Source: an uncultured Oscillospiraceae bacterium (GTDB taxonomy: Bacteria > Bacillota > Clostridia > Oscillospirales > Oscillospiraceae). Taken from it: a stretch of DNA of 38,100 bases. Each line of letters starts with the position of its first letter. Within the stretch, counting starts at the first letter, position 1. Position numbers and translations under genes: made by a program. Below the pieces are notes generated by a model that worked only from the letters and a program-made list of their open reading frames with translations, made no database searches and was not told the origin of the DNA. The stretch is from assembly GCA_934615645.1 (NCBI GenBank), contig CAKTTR010000009.1:1-38100 (forward strand), read 5' to 3'. Shown in pieces: positions 15,855 to 24,209 of this stretch.

Positions 15855-17300
15855 ATGTATCTTTATAACTCTCTCTCCCACAAAAAGGAAGAATTTATCC
15901 CGAATCACCCGGATATCGTCAAAATGTATACCTGCGGGCCGACGGTCTATCATTTTGCCCACATCGGCAATCTGCGCAGCTATATTATGGAGGACGTGCT
16001 GGAGAAGGCCCTGCGCTATGAGGGCTATCCGGTCAAGCGGGTCATGAATATCACCGACGTCGGCCATCTGGCGTCGGACGCCGATACCGGCGAGGATAAA
16101 ATGCTCAAGGGCGCCCGCCGGGAGCATAAATCCGTCATGGAGATCGCAAAATTCTATACCGACGCCTTCTTCGCCGACTGCGAAAAGCTGCACATCAAGC
16201 GGCCCGATGTCGTCGAACCGGCGACCAATTGCATCGGCGAGTATATCAAGATCGTCGAGAGCCTGCTGGAAAAGGGCTATGCCTACCAGGCGGGGGGCAA
16301 TGTCTACTTCGATACGTCGAAGCTTACGCAGTATTATGTGTTTCACGACCATAAGGAGGAGGACCTGGCTGTCGGCGTCCGCGAGGGCGTCGAGGAGGAT
16401 ACAAACAAGCGCAATAAGAACGACTTTGTCCTCTGGTTTACCAAGTCCAAATTCGAAGACCAGGCGCTGAAGTGGGACTCCCCCTGGGGCGTCGGCTATC
16501 CCGGCTGGCATATCGAGTGCACCGGCATCTGCATCAAGCATCTGGGGGAGGACCTGGATATCCACTGCGGCGGCATCGACAACGCCTTCCCGCATCATAC
16601 AAACGAGATCGCCCAGTCTGAGAGCTATCTGGGGCACAAGTGGTGCAACTACTGGTTCCATGTGCTGCATCTGAATACGAACGATGGAAAAATGTCCAAG
16701 TCCAAGGGCGAATTTTTGACAGTTTCCCTGCTGGAATCCAAGGGCTATGACCCGCTGGCTTACCGGTTCTTCTGCCTGCAGAGCCATTACCGCCGGAACC
16801 TGGTCTTCTCCTACGAAAATCTGGACAACGCCGCCGGGACCTTCCAGAAGCTCATCGCCAAGATCGCGGCGCTGCAGCCGTCGGGCGGCGAGGCGGTCGA
16901 CGAAGCGGCCCTGGCCGCTCTGCAAGCCAAATTCCGCAAGGCGCTGGACAACGACCTCAATACCTCCCTGGCCATCACGGCGATCTACGACGCCCTCAAG
17001 GCCAAGACGGGCGCTGCCACGAAGCTGGCCGCCATCGGCGACTTTGACCGGGTCTTGAGCCTGGACCTGCTGGCCAAGGCGGACGCGGTCCGCAAGGCCC
17101 AGGCTGCCCAGGTCAAGACGGTGGGCGAGGTCCTCATCGACGGCGAGGGCGACCCGGCCATTGACGCGCTGGTCAAGCGCCGCATCGACGCGAAAAAAGC
17201 CAAGGACTTTGCCCTGGCCGATCAGCTGCGTGACGAGCTCAAGGCCCAGGGGATTGCCGTGACGGACCTGCCAAACGGGGCGAAGTGGCGCCGGATCTGA
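15855..17300 (+). CDS. cysS: Cysteinyl-tRNA synthetase
   Basis: A class I aminoacyl-tRNA synthetase that charges tRNA-Cys. The 481-residue protein has CGPTVYHFAHIGN (27-39), which holds the HIGH-like motif and zinc ligand C27. The other zinc ligands are C222 (WHIECTG), H247 and E251 (AFPHHTNE). The KMSKS motif is at 279-283, and a helical C-terminal tRNA-binding part ends in AKKAKDFALADQLRDEL. ATG 15855 is preceded by AAAGGAG at 8 bp; the frame is open further upstream, but those codons overlap pgsA and lack a ribosome site. It is 20 bp before polA. Confidence 0.97.
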   Translation: MYLYNSLSHKKEEFIPNHPDIVKMYTCGPTVYHFAHIGNLRSYIMEDVLEKALRYEGYPVKRVMNITDVGHLASDADTGEDKMLKGARREHKSVMEIAKFYTDAFFADCEKLHIKRPDVVEPATNCIGEYIKIVESLLEKGYAYQAGGNVYFDTSKLTQYYVFHDHKEEDLAVGVREGVEEDTNKRNKNDFVLWFTKSKFEDQALKWDSPWGVGYPGWHIECTGICIKHLGEDLDIHCGGIDNAFPHHTNEIAQSESYLGHKWCNYWFHVLHLNTNDGKMSKSKGEFLTVSLLESKGYDPLAYRFFCLQSHYRRNLVFSYENLDNAAGTFQKLIAKIAALQPSGGEAVDEAALAALQAKFRKALDNDLNTSLAITAIYDALKAKTGAATKLAAIGDFDRVLSLDLLAKADAVRKAQAAQVKTVGEVLIDGEGDPAIDALVKRRIDAKKAKDFALADQLRDELKAQGIAVTDLPNGAKWRRI

Positions 17301-17320
17301 GGGCGAAAGGAGCAGCGGCG

Positions 17321-19846
17321 ATGAAACTGATGATCCTCGATGGCAACAGTGTCATCAATCGGGCGTTTTACGGCATCCGCCCCCTGACGACCCGGGACGG
17401 GCTGCCGACGAATGCCATTTTCGGCTTTCTGAATATCCTGCACCGGGTCGAGGCGGAGGAGTCGCCGGACGCGCTCTGCGTCGCCTTTGACCTCAAGGCT
17501 CCGACGTTCCGCCATAAGCAGTTTGATGGCTACAAGGCTACCCGCCATGCGATGCCGGAGGAGCTGGCCCAGCAGATGCCGGTCATGAAGGAGGTCCTGC
17601 AGGCGCTGCGCATCCCGATCTTCGAGTGCGAGGGCTGGGAGGCGGACGATGTCATCGGCACCGTCGCCCGCGTCTGCACCAAGGCGGCGTGGGATTGCGT
17701 CATCGTCACCGGCGACCGCGACAGCCTGCAGCTGGTGGGCGACCGGGTCACGGTCAAGCTCGTTATCACCAAGAGTGGGCAGACGACATCGACGAATTAC
17801 ACGCCGCCGGTTTTCCAGGCGGAGTATGGCTTTGCACCGCCGATTTTGGTCGATCTCAAGGCCCTGATGGGCGATCACTCGGATAATATCCCCGGCGTCG
17901 CCGGAGTCGGGCCGAAGTCGGCCACGGACCTGCTGCTGCGCTTCGGCACGCTGGCAGGCGTTTACGAAAATTTACAAGACGACGCCATTCGCCCCAAGCT
18001 GCGGGAAAAGCTGGAGAATGGGCGGGAGATGGCGCTTTTGTCCTATAAGCTGGCGACGATCCAGACAGATGCGCCCATTGCGTTTGATCCGGAAGCTTGC
18101 CGCTGCCAGGAGCCGGACCGGGCGGCGCTCTATGCATTATTTGCACGGCTGGAATTTGTCAAGCTGATGGCCCGGTACGATCTGCACCCGCCGGTGGATG
18201 CGGCGGCGCCTGCGCCGGTCCTGACGGAGCTTGCCTCGCTGCCTGCGCCGGGTACGCCTTGCGCCATGGCGTGGAGCGACGATCTTTCCCAGGTCGCCGT
18301 TGCGACGCCGGCGGGCGTTTGCTGCGTCGACGCCGCGGAAAACCGGGCCGCGCTGCAGGCGCTTCTGCAGGCTGCGACGCCCAAATACTGCCACGACTGC
18401 AAGACGCTGCTGCACCGCCTGCTGGACGCGGGCTATGCGCCCGATGGCTTCGCTTTCGATACGGCCCTGGCCGCCTACCTGCTGGACCCGGCGGGCAGCG
18501 ACTACAGCTTGCCCAAGCTCGCAGCCCAATACCTGGCCGCGCCGCTAGACGGCGAGAGCTTGGCGCAGCAGGCAGCGGCGATCTGGCGTCTGCAAGCCCC
18601 GCTGCGGGCGCAGCTGGCAGACCAGGGAATGCTGGACCTGCTTTTGCAGCTGGAACTGCCCCTGTGCCGGGTCCTGGCGCAGATGGAGCGGGTCGGCGTC
18701 GCGGTGGACGAGGCGGCGCTGGTGGCCTTCGGGCAGATGCTCCAGGGCGAGATCGACCGCAGCAGCGGCGAGGTTTACCGCTACGCCGGGGAGGAATTTA
18801 ATATCAACTCCCCCAAAAAACTGGGGGAAATCCTATTTGAGCAGCTGGAGCTGCCCCCTGGGAAAAAGACGAAGACCGGCTACTCGACCAACGCGGAAGT
18901 GCTGGAAAAGCTAAAGGGCAAGCACCCTATTGTCGCGGAGATCCTCCGCTATCGGATGCTGACGAAGCTGAAATCGACGTATGCCGACGGCCTATTGAAG
19001 GTCATCGCCCCGGATGGGCGCATTCATACGACGTTCCAGAATACCGTCACCGCCACAGGCCGCCTGTCGTCGACGGACCCGAATCTGCAGAATATCCCCG
19101 TCCGCACGGAGTTGGGGAGCGAGCTGCGGCGGATGTTCGTCGCCCAGCCGGGCTGGGTCCTGGTGGACGCGGACTACAGTCAGATCGAGCTGCGGGTCCT
19201 GGCCCATGTGGCGGATGATAAAAATATGCAGGCGGCGTTTTTATCCGGGGAGGATTTCCACACCGTGACGGCAGCCCAGGTGTTCGGCGTCCCGGTGGAG
19301 GAGGTCACGCCGGAGATGCGCCGCAGCGCGAAGGCCGTGAATTTCGGCATTGTCTATGGCATCTCCGATTGGGCGCTGGCGGAGGATCTGGGCGTCAGCG
19401 TCGCTGAGGCCAAGGCGTATATCGAAGGGTACCTGGCCCGCTTTGCGGGCGTCCGGGCATACCGGGAGAATATCGTTGCCGAGGGCCGGGAGAAGGGCTA
19501 TGTGACGACCCTGCTGGGCCGCCGCCGCCCGCTGCCGGAGCTGCACAGCAAGAATTTCAACATCCGCACCGGGGCCGAGCGCATGGCCCTGAATACGCCC
19601 ATCCAGGGTGCGGCGGCGGATATCATCAAGGTGGCGATGCTCCGGGTGGACGGAGCGCTGCGCCGCCAGGCGCTGCAGGCGCGGCTTGTGCTGCAGATCC
19701 ATGACGAGCTCATCGTCGAGTGCCCGCCCTGGGAGGCGGAGCTGGTCATGCAGATCGTGACGGAGGAGATGGCCCGGGCCATGGAGCTGGCCGTCCCCCT
19801 CAAGGCCGAGGCCAAGATGGGCGCGACGTGGTATGAGGCAAAATAG
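17321..19846 (+). CDS. polA: DNA polymerase I
   Basis: Pol I fills gaps in repair and replaces RNA primers on the lagging strand. The 841-residue protein has an N-terminal 5'-3' nuclease (about 1-290; LILDGNSVINRAFYGI-like start, EGWEADDVIGT, TGDRDSLQLV). A middle region corresponds to the 3'-5' exonuclease, and the polymerase domain follows. Motif A is DADYSQIELR (616-625), motif B RRSAKAVNFGIVYG, and motif C IHDELIVECP with H794, D795 and E796. The proofreading region lacks the DxE of exo motif I, so it is probably inactive, as in Bacillus Pol I. AAAGGAG is 7 bp before the ATG. rimI starts right after the stop. Confidence 0.96.
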   Translation: MKLMILDGNSVINRAFYGIRPLTTRDGLPTNAIFGFLNILHRVEAEESPDALCVAFDLKAPTFRHKQFDGYKATRHAMPEELAQQMPVMKEVLQALRIPIFECEGWEADDVIGTVARVCTKAAWDCVIVTGDRDSLQLVGDRVTVKLVITKSGQTTSTNYTPPVFQAEYGFAPPILVDLKALMGDHSDNIPGVAGVGPKSATDLLLRFGTLAGVYENLQDDAIRPKLREKLENGREMALLSYKLATIQTDAPIAFDPEACRCQEPDRAALYALFARLEFVKLMARYDLHPPVDAAAPAPVLTELASLPAPGTPCAMAWSDDLSQVAVATPAGVCCVDAAENRAALQALLQAATPKYCHDCKTLLHRLLDAGYAPDGFAFDTALAAYLLDPAGSDYSLPKLAAQYLAAPLDGESLAQQAAAIWRLQAPLRAQLADQGMLDLLLQLELPLCRVLAQMERVGVAVDEAALVAFGQMLQGEIDRSSGEVYRYAGEEFNINSPKKLGEILFEQLELPPGKKTKTGYSTNAEVLEKLKGKHPIVAEILRYRMLTKLKSTYADGLLKVIAPDGRIHTTFQNTVTATGRLSSTDPNLQNIPVRTELGSELRRMFVAQPGWVLVDADYSQIELRVLAHVADDKNMQAAFLSGEDFHTVTAAQVFGVPVEEVTPEMRRSAKAVNFGIVYGISDWALAEDLGVSVAEAKAYIEGYLARFAGVRAYRENIVAEGREKGYVTTLLGRRRPLPELHSKNFNIRTGAERMALNTPIQGAAADIIKVAMLRVDGALRRQALQARLVLQIHDELIVECPPWEAELVMQIVTEEMARAMELAVPLKAEAKMGATWYEAK

Positions 19847-20308
19847 ATGGAGATCACGCAGATGACCCGCGCCTACGTGGCGCAGATCGCAGCGCTGGAG
19901 GGGCAGTGCTTTGCAGACCCGTGGAGCGAGCGCTCTGTCGCGTCGGAGCTGGAAAATCCCTTGAGCCTGTGGCTCGTGGCGCTGGAGGATGGGGCGGTCG
20001 CCGGTTATGTCGGCAGCCAGAGCGTCCTGGGCGAGGCGGATATGATGAACCTGGCCGTTGCCCCGGCGTATCGCCGCCGGGGGATCGCCCGGGCGCTGCT
20101 GGCGGCATTGGAGCAGGCACTGGACGCCCGGCAGGTCGGCAGCCTGTGCCTGGAGGTGCGGGCGGGCAACGCGCCTGCCATCGCCCTCTATACGGCCTGC
20201 GGCTACCGGCAGGTCGGCCTGCGGCCCGGCTATTACCATCACCCCCGGGAGGACGCTTTGATTTTAAAGAAACAATGGAGGCGCAGCAATGAATATACTG
20301 GCGATTGA
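19847..20308 (+). CDS. rimI: Ribosomal-protein-S18-alanine N-acetyltransferase (RimI)
   Basis: A GNAT-fold acetyltransferase of 153 residues. AGYVGSQSVLGEADMMNLAV leads into the acetyl-CoA-binding turn YRRRGIARALL. LCLEVRAGNAPAIALYTACG and FDFKK-type ends are typical of RimI, which acetylates the N-terminus of ribosomal protein S18. The ATG follows the polA stop with no gap, with GAGG inside polA. Its 3' end overlaps tsaD by 20 bp. The rimI-tsaD adjacency is common; tsaB and tsaE, often beside them, are not in the window. The broad GNAT call is firm, and the exact substrate comes from context. Confidence 0.9.
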   Translation: MEITQMTRAYVAQIAALEGQCFADPWSERSVASELENPLSLWLVALEDGAVAGYVGSQSVLGEADMMNLAVAPAYRRRGIARALLAALEQALDARQVGSLCLEVRAGNAPAIALYTACGYRQVGLRPGYYHHPREDALILKKQWRRSNEYTGD

Positions 20309-21305
20309 ATCCTCCTGCGATGAGACCGCCGTCGCCGTCGTCCGCGACGGGCGGACGGTCCTGGCGGACTGCATCGCGTCGCAGGTGGCGCTGCATAAGA
20401 TTTACGGCGGCGTCGTGCCGGAGATCGCGTCCCGGAAGCATATCGAGGCCATCTCCGCCCTGGCGGATGAGGCCATTGCCAAGGCGGACGTGGCAAAAAC
20501 GGCGCTGGACGCCGTCGCAGTGACCTACGCCCCGGGCCTCATCGGCGCGGTGCTGGTGGGGGTCAACTTTGCCAAGGGTGCGGCGCTGGCGCTGGACCGG
20601 CCGCTGATCCCGGTACATCATATCCGGGGGCATATCGCGGCCAACTATCTGGCGTTTCCAGAGCTGGAGCCGCCGTTTTTGTGCCTTGTCGTCTCCGGCG
20701 GGCATACGATGCTGGTGGATGTGCAGGATTATACGAAGATGCAGATCCTGGGCGGCACCCGGGATGACGCCGCGGGCGAGTGCTTCGACAAAGTCGCCCG
20801 GGTCCTGGGGATGCCCTATCCCGGCGGCGCGCAGCTGGATGCCAAGAGCAAGCAGGGCGATGAGAATCGCTACCCCATGCCCCGCATTCGGCTGGAGGGG
20901 AACCCCTATGATATGTCCTTCTCCGGCTTGAAGACGGCGGCCATCAACCAGCTGCATCATCTGGACCAGTTGGGCGAGCCGGTGGATATCCCTGGCATGT
21001 GCGCCAGCTTCAGCAAGGCGGTCTCGGATATGCTGGTGCCGCGGACGATGCGGGCGCTGGCGGAGATGGGGCACAAAAAGCTGGCCATCGCCGGCGGTGT
21101 GGCGGCCAATTCCCGTATCCGGGAGACCTTTGCCGCGGAGACGGCCCGGGTTGGGGTCCAGATGTACGTTCCGCCGCTGCAGCTGTGCGGCGATAACGCC
21201 GCCATGATCGGCGCTCAGGGCTATTACGAATACCTGGCCGGCAATCTGGCCGACCAGACCCTCAACGCCTACGCGACAAAGTCCATGGAGGGCGAGCGGC
21301 TCTAG
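20289..21305 (+). CDS. tsaD: tRNA N6-adenosine threonylcarbamoyltransferase (TsaD)
   Basis: TsaD transfers the threonylcarbamoyl group to A37 of tRNAs that read ANN codons (t6A synthesis), in complex with TsaB and TsaE. The 338-residue protein shows the ASKHA fold signatures ILAIESSCDETAVAVV at the N-terminus and VTYAPGLIGAVLVG. The metal-binding HHIRGH (110-115) and VVSGGHT are present, followed by GECFDKVAR, GGVAANSRIRE and LQLCGDNAAMI. GGAGG is 7 bp before the ATG. It is the last gene of the long plus-strand run, and a two-way terminator follows 30 bp later. Confidence 0.97.
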   Translation: MNILAIESSCDETAVAVVRDGRTVLADCIASQVALHKIYGGVVPEIASRKHIEAISALADEAIAKADVAKTALDAVAVTYAPGLIGAVLVGVNFAKGAALALDRPLIPVHHIRGHIAANYLAFPELEPPFLCLVVSGGHTMLVDVQDYTKMQILGGTRDDAAGECFDKVARVLGMPYPGGAQLDAKSKQGDENRYPMPRIRLEGNPYDMSFSGLKTAAINQLHHLDQLGEPVDIPGMCASFSKAVSDMLVPRTMRALAEMGHKKLAIAGGVAANSRIRETFAAETARVGVQMYVPPLQLCGDNAAMIGAQGYYEYLAGNLADQTLNAYATKSMEGERL

Positions 21306-21334
21306 CGTGCCGGATCATAATTTCGACCAAGCGC

Positions 21335-21374
21335 AAAAAGGACCTGCTGCAGTTGCATGCAGCAGGTCCTTTTT
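21335..21374. terminator. Bidirectional terminator between tsaD and the minus-strand gene
   Basis: A perfect 17-bp stem (21335-21351 with 21358-21374) around a 6-base loop has five A at its left foot and five T at its right foot. It can therefore end transcripts from both sides of this convergent junction. Confidence 0.95.
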
Positions 21375-21394
21375 GCTATTCGTTAGGTAGATGC

Positions 21395-21901
21395 TTATTC
21401 GCCGTCGGCCGGGGCGGCTTCTTCGTCGGAGGCGCAGGCGCAGGGCGCGTCGCAGCAGGCGGCCTCTTCGGCGGGCGCTTCTGCGGGGGCCTCTGCAGCT
21501 TCTTCTGCAGCGTCCTCTGCCGGTGCTTCGGCAGCTTCGGCTTCCGGCGCCTCGGCGGCCTGGTCGGGGTAGGCGACGTCAACCGGGACGATCACATAGT
21601 CATCCCCCGCGTCTTTCGCGGCGTCGATCTCGGCGCGCAGGGCTTCGATCGTCTTGCGGGAAGCGGTGATCTTATCGCACCAGGGGAGGTATTCAGCCTC
21701 GTCCGGCTCCTCTTCCATGATGAAATCCTTATAATAGAGCTTGCCCAGCTCCGTGTGGGCTTTTTTGATCTTGTCTTCCTCGGCGAGAATGGCCAAGTTG
21801 GCCTTTGTGACGGAGACCAGCTGCCGCGTCTTCTTGGCGGCCGACTGCGCAACACCCGCAGCCGTGCTCTTGATGGTGTCAAAATTATCTTTCCATGCCA
21901 T
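21395..21901 (-). CDS. Small coiled-coil protein with an Ala/Glu tail and terminal Cys cluster
   Basis: I do not recognise a named gene. The 168-residue protein has an amphipathic N-terminus (MAWKDNFDTIKSTAAGVAQS) and helical sequence with KANLAILAEEDKIKKAHTE and LGKLYYKDF. That pattern is seen in small Clostridia proteins that usually end in a zinc ribbon. Here the C-terminus is a low-complexity Ala/Glu/Pro run (about 115-148), followed by CCDAPCAC (149-156) and an acidic end. The four clustered cysteines could bind metal, but this is a guess. Start 21901 is backed by AAAGGGG upstream; a longer reading frame runs through the promoter and is unlikely. It has its own promoter and palindrome. 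Confidence 0.75.
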   Translation of the reverse strand: MAWKDNFDTIKSTAAGVAQSAAKKTRQLVSVTKANLAILAEEDKIKKAHTELGKLYYKDFIMEEEPDEAEYLPWCDKITASRKTIEALRAEIDAAKDAGDDYVIVPVDVAYPDQAAEAPEAEAAEAPAEDAAEEAAEAPAEAPAEEAACCDAPCACASDEEAAPADGE

Positions 21902-21967
21902 AGTGATTGCCCCTTTCGCTTGCGGTGTGAGTTTGCTTTGCGCCGGGTATGGCGCTTTCTTAGTTTC

Positions 21968-21999
21968 ATTATAGCACGCTTTCCCGGCGCGGGAAAGCG
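21968..21999 (-). promoter_or_regulatory. Promoter with overlapping perfect palindrome
   Basis: On the minus strand TATAAT (21968-21973) is preceded by TGC, an extended -10. The 10-bp inverted repeat CGCTTTCCCG (21977-21986) and CGGGAAAGCG (21990-21999), with a 3-base centre, covers the spacer and the -35 position. The position is right for a repressor operator of the small coiled-coil gene. Confidence 0.65.
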
Positions 22000-22062
22000 C
22001 AAATGGTGAATTTTCTGTAAAATATTCCTGTGGGGAAGGCGGGCGGGCTTGCAAAGCCTGCC

Positions 22063-22926
22063 TCAAGCCTTGTCCTGGCTGTCCTGGACCTCCGGCTTTT
22101 GCCGGTTGACAAACAGCTGGGCCGCTTCATGCTTGCGGAAGAAGGTCTGAATGACGAAAAGCGCCGTCGCCCCGACGAAGGTCACCGCCGCCAGCAGCTG
22201 GCTGACGCGGATGCTCGTCCCGGGGAGATACAAGCTGTCCGTCCGCAGGCCCTCGATGAACATCCGGCCAAAGCCGTACCAGGCCAGGTACATCGTGGCG
22301 ATCTGCCCGTCGTATTTGCGCCGCTTGGAATAAAAATGCAGCAGGACAAAGCCCAGCAGGTTCCAGCAGGATTCGTACAAAAAGGTCGGGTGATAGTAGG
22401 CGACATTGCCTGCCGTGTCCGTCAGGCCCATGCGCAGGAAGCTGTCTGTCTCGTAGCCGTGGGCCTCCCGGTTGAAGAAGTTGCCCCAGCGGCCCATGGC
22501 CTGGCCAATGAGAAAGCCCAGGCTGGTGATATCCAGGATCGTCCCCACCGGCAGCTTCCGCACCCGGCTGAAGACCAGAATGCCGATGGCTGCGCCAATG
22601 ATGCCGCCATAGATGGCAAGGCCGCCGTCCCAGATGTACAGGCAGGAGATGGGGTTATCCCGGTAGAGATCCCAGTAGAAGATGCAGTAGTAGGCCCGGG
22701 TGCAGACGATGGCGAAGGGCGTCACCCATAGGACGCCGTCCAGTAGGTCGTCCTGCCGCAGGCCGAAGGCCTTGCAGCGGCGCAGGGCATAGAGCACCGC
22801 CAGCAGAAAGCCGATGGCGATGATGATGCCGTACCAGTAAATGGGCTTTTGCCCCAGATAAAAGGCGATCCGGGGCGGGTCGACGGAGATCCCTAAGCCG
22901 GGGAAGGTGATGGGAGAGAGGATCAT
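22063..22926 (-). CDS. lgt: Phosphatidylglycerol--prolipoprotein diacylglyceryl transferase (Lgt)
   Basis: Lgt moves diacylglycerol from phosphatidylglycerol to the lipobox cysteine of prolipoproteins, the first step of lipoprotein maturation in the membrane. The 287-residue protein has several membrane segments, YWYGIIIAIGFLLAV, and GLAIYGGIIGAAIG. The family signature GRWGNFFNREAHG is followed by YHPTFLYESCWNLLG and the late motif GRMFIEGLRTDSL. The start overlaps the stop of the ymfH-like gene in an ATGA, so the two are coupled. A weak hairpin at 22043-22061 lies just past the stop. Confidence 0.96.
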   Translation of the reverse strand: MILSPITFPGLGISVDPPRIAFYLGQKPIYWYGIIIAIGFLLAVLYALRRCKAFGLRQDDLLDGVLWVTPFAIVCTRAYYCIFYWDLYRDNPISCLYIWDGGLAIYGGIIGAAIGILVFSRVRKLPVGTILDITSLGFLIGQAMGRWGNFFNREAHGYETDSFLRMGLTDTAGNVAYYHPTFLYESCWNLLGFVLLHFYSKRRKYDGQIATMYLAWYGFGRMFIEGLRTDSLYLPGTSIRVSQLLAAVTFVGATALFVIQTFFRKHEAAQLFVNRQKPEVQDSQDKA

Positions 22927-24209
22927 ACGCCGCCCTCCGTCTCCTTGGGCAGGATGACCGACAGCGCTGCCCGCTCGGGCTGCACGGTGTCGCGGAGGAA
23001 GTCTGCCACGTCCTGCAGCTGGACCGACGCGTAAATGCCGGGAAAGCTGAAATAGTCGCAGCCCTCAAAATGATAGGCGCAGGTCCGGTAGCAGATGGAT
23101 TCGAAGCTGTCCAGGTCCCGCAGGCGGCGGCCCAGAGCGGATTTTTTCAGCCGGTCAAACTCCGCCTGGTCCAGCCCCTGGCGGAGCAGGCGGTCTGCTT
23201 CGTCCAACAGGGCCTGGCGGACGGCTTCCGGGTCCCGGCTGTCGCCATCGGCATTTAAGAAGGCCGCGCCCCGCAGGCTCTCGTAGCCAATGGAAAAGTC
23301 GGCGTCGATGAGCCCGGCGTCATAGAGCTGGCCGTAGAGGGCGGAGCCTTCCCCGGCCAGCATCTCAGCGGCCAGCTCCCCGGTGATCTCCGCCCGGAAG
23401 GCGTCGATGCCGCGCTCTGTGGGCCGGGCTTTGAACCCGGCGCTGAAGGCGGGCATGGCGATCTCCATATGCCGTGTCAGCTTAGCGTGGACGGGGGTCA
23501 GCGCCTCGGGCGCGCCGTAGTCCTTCTGGGGAACAGCGCGGGTATGCTGCGGCATAAGCGCGGCGGCCAGGTCGCAGATGCGCTGGGGCGAGACATCGCC
23601 CACGACGCAGAGCATCAGGTTGGCCGGGTCGTAAAACGACGCGTGGCAGCGGTAGAGCAGCTCCGGCGTGATGGCCTGGATGCTCTCCACCGTCCCGGCG
23701 ATGGGGACGCGCAGCGGATGATGGGCATACATGGCCTGGGCCAGCTGCTCAAAGCAGGCGGACCCGGAGCTGTCCTCATACATGCGGATCTCCTGGGCGA
23801 TGATGCCCCGCTCTTTTTCAACGCTTTCCTGCGTGAAATACGGCGTTGTGACAAAATGCAGCAAAAGCCGCAGGTTTTCCTCAAAGCGGTCGGTGCAGTC
23901 GAAGTAGTACGCCGTCATGGCGTAGCTGGTGAAGGCGTTGGGGCTGGCGCCGGTGGCGGCAAATTGCTGCATGGCGTTGCCCTCGGGCAGGTCGAACATC
24001 TTGTGCTCCAGATAGTGGGCCACGCCCGCCGGGGTCTGGATAAGCGCGCCGTCGTCGCGGAAGGTCATATCGACGGAGCCGTAATTTGTGGCCAGGAAGG
24101 CATAGGTCTTCGTAAAGCCCCGCTTGGGGATCACGCGGATCTCCAGCCCGCAGGGCAGGGTATGGGCGTAGACCGCTTCGCCCAGCAGCGGATATTCTGT
24201 CTTATTCAT
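22923..24209 (-). CDS. M16-family zinc peptidase, YmfH-like (catalytic partner)
   Basis: A 428-residue member of the M16 (insulinase/pitrilysin) family. The inverted zinc motif HYLEH lies within GVAHYLEHKMFDLP, with the downstream glutamate in EKERGIIAQEIRMYED, so it should be catalytically active. Two M16 half-domains are present. It is paired with a second M16 homologue lacking the motif, the same arrangement as Bacillus ymfF-ymfH. Those genes have been linked to 5-aminopentanol modification of EF-P; whether that applies here is not shown. It overlaps the ymfF-like gene and lgt by ATGA at both ends. Confidence 0.9.
   Translation of the reverse strand: MNKTEYPLLGEAVYAHTLPCGLEIRVIPKRGFTKTYAFLATNYGSVDMTFRDDGALIQTPAGVAHYLEHKMFDLPEGNAMQQFAATGASPNAFTSYAMTAYYFDCTDRFEENLRLLLHFVTTPYFTQESVEKERGIIAQEIRMYEDSSGSACFEQLAQAMYAHHPLRVPIAGTVESIQAITPELLYRCHASFYDPANLMLCVVGDVSPQRICDLAAALMPQHTRAVPQKDYGAPEALTPVHAKLTRHMEIAMPAFSAGFKARPTERGIDAFRAEITGELAAEMLAGEGSALYGQLYDAGLIDADFSIGYESLRGAAFLNADGDSRDPEAVRQALLDEADRLLRQGLDQAEFDRLKKSALGRRLRDLDSFESICYRTCAYHFEGCDYFSFPGIYASVQLQDVADFLRDTVQPERAALSVILPKETEGGV

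Noticed and set aside
21335..21374. Insertion-sequence end
   Set aside because: A perfect hairpin with A and T feet between convergent genes is better explained as a two-way terminator.
22043..22061. Terminator for lgt
   Set aside because: The 8-bp stem contains a mismatch on the minus strand and no T tract follows, so it is too weak to list.
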